Part shown: one piece after another, positions 6,657 through 6,826 of the stretch
How the letters are laid out: every line of letters begins with the position of its first letter
Numbering within the stretch: the first letter of the stretch is position 1
Assembly (NCBI GenBank): GCA_008501835.1
Contig: QQUB01000275.1
Span: forward strand, 1-6,826
Source: Bacteroidota bacterium
Lineage (GTDB): Bacteria > Bacteroidota > Bacteroidia > Chitinophagales > Saprospiraceae
Length of the DNA: 6,826 bases
Direction of reading: 5' to 3'
Notes under the pieces: generated by a model
The model's database searches: none
Told to the model about the DNA's origin: nothing
The model's input: only the letters and a program-made list of their open reading frames with translations
Position numbers and translations under genes: made by a program

Positions 6657-6706
6657 TCAAATTTTTTTAACCGCGAAGTGCGCAAGGAAGCGCTAAGCAC
6701 GCAAGG
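6657..6706 (-). repeat. Four-unit degenerate repeat array with A/T tail, in the glycosidase leader
   Basis: On the + strand, the tail TCAAATTTTTTTAACC (6657-6672) is followed by four related hexamers GCGAAG (6673), GCAAGG (6682), GCTAAG (6692) and GCAAGG (6701), spaced 9, 10 and 9 bp. The array ends 2 bp upstream of the glycosidase start codon at 6655, so it must form the end of that gene's 5' leader. Short inverted words (CGC/GCG at 6672-6682 and GTGC/GCAC at 6678-6700) could fold into weak hairpins. It belongs to the AACCGCAAAG-type intergenic repeats I recall as widespread in Bacteroidota. Confidence 0.65.
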
Positions 6707-6748
6707 AAATTGTCATAAATTCATATTGTTTTTTTTGGGGATATTTTT

Positions 6749-6798
6749 TCAAATATTTTTAACCACTGACTACTCTGAGAAGGCACAGAGGTCACTAA
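6749..6798 (-). repeat. Second four-unit degenerate repeat array, same layout
   Basis: The tail TCAAATATTTTTAACC (6749-6764) matches that of the first array at 15 of 16 positions. It is followed by CACTGA (6764), CTCTGA (6773), CACAGA (6784) and CACTAA (6793), spaced 9, 11 and 9 bp. The two arrays point the same way, 92 bp apart, and have the same length (50 bp) but different core words. This one resembles the AACCACAGAGGCACAGAG-type intergenic repeats seen in many genomes. Confidence 0.65.
6750..6757 (-). promoter_or_regulatory. Possible -7 promoter element for the glycosidase gene
   Basis: On the - strand this reads AATATTTG, 7 of 8 matches to TAnnTTTG. It lies 95 bp above the start codon at 6655, which would give a leader of about 85-90 nt containing the first repeat array. 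No TTG -33 box is present at 19-21 bp; only TTC words occur. The call is therefore weak. Confidence 0.25.
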
Positions 6799-6826
6799 GA
6801 TTTAGTTGAAAGACTATCGAAAAACC

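Noticed and set aside
6656..6700. Upstream extension of the glycosidase to a Met at 6700
   Set aside because: The added residues would be translated from the repeat array and would bury the lipoprotein signal behind 15 charged residues.
6657..6798. CRISPR array or tRNA-like structure in the repeats before the glycosidase
   Set aside because: Units are 6 bp with 3-5 bp between, far too short and degenerate for CRISPR, and no cloverleaf can be drawn.

Overview
The window looks like chromosomal DNA of a Bacteroidota bacterium, probably of the Flavobacteriia/Cytophagia type. The evidence is two lipoprotein-type signal peptides and one Sec signal peptide ending in NAQ, very AT-rich leaders with no clear Shine-Dalgarno sequence before the start codons, and a family 3 glycosidase and an M19 dipeptidase of the kind common in this phylum. 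There are four protein genes in two converging pairs and no RNA gene, CRISPR array, integrase or transposase.

Left part, + strand (1-2008): the C-terminal part of a conserved protein whose start lies outside the window, probably of the ChaN/TIKI-like group. It is followed 60 bp later by a complete M19 membrane-dipeptidase-like lipoprotein with all its metal ligands. The two may be co-transcribed. A strong hairpin at 2024-2051 lies between the converging gene pairs. Its T-tract is on the - strand, so it chiefly ends transcription of the - strand gene.

Middle and right part, - strand (2140-6655): a secreted or envelope protein of unknown function with an EF-hand-like calcium loop, a Tyr/His/Trp-rich middle and a very long basic Ser/Thr/Lys/Arg tail; a 394-bp spacer; and a family 3 glycoside hydrolase lipoprotein with a PA14 domain inserted in its C-terminal catalytic-side domain. 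For both genes I prefer a start inside the longest reading frame, because the internal Met begins a proper signal peptide.

The genes do not form an obvious pathway. The glycosidase would trim oligosaccharides and the dipeptidase would hydrolyse dipeptides, both at the cell envelope, which suits a scavenging, polymer-degrading lifestyle, but no SusC/SusD pair or sensor is present. The most interesting non-coding signal is a family of degenerate short-period repeats. Two four-unit arrays lie in direct orientation upstream of the glycosidase gene, each ending in nearly the same 16-bp A/T-rich tail. A related inverted pair lies downstream of the same gene. I see no convincing new defence or biosynthetic system here.
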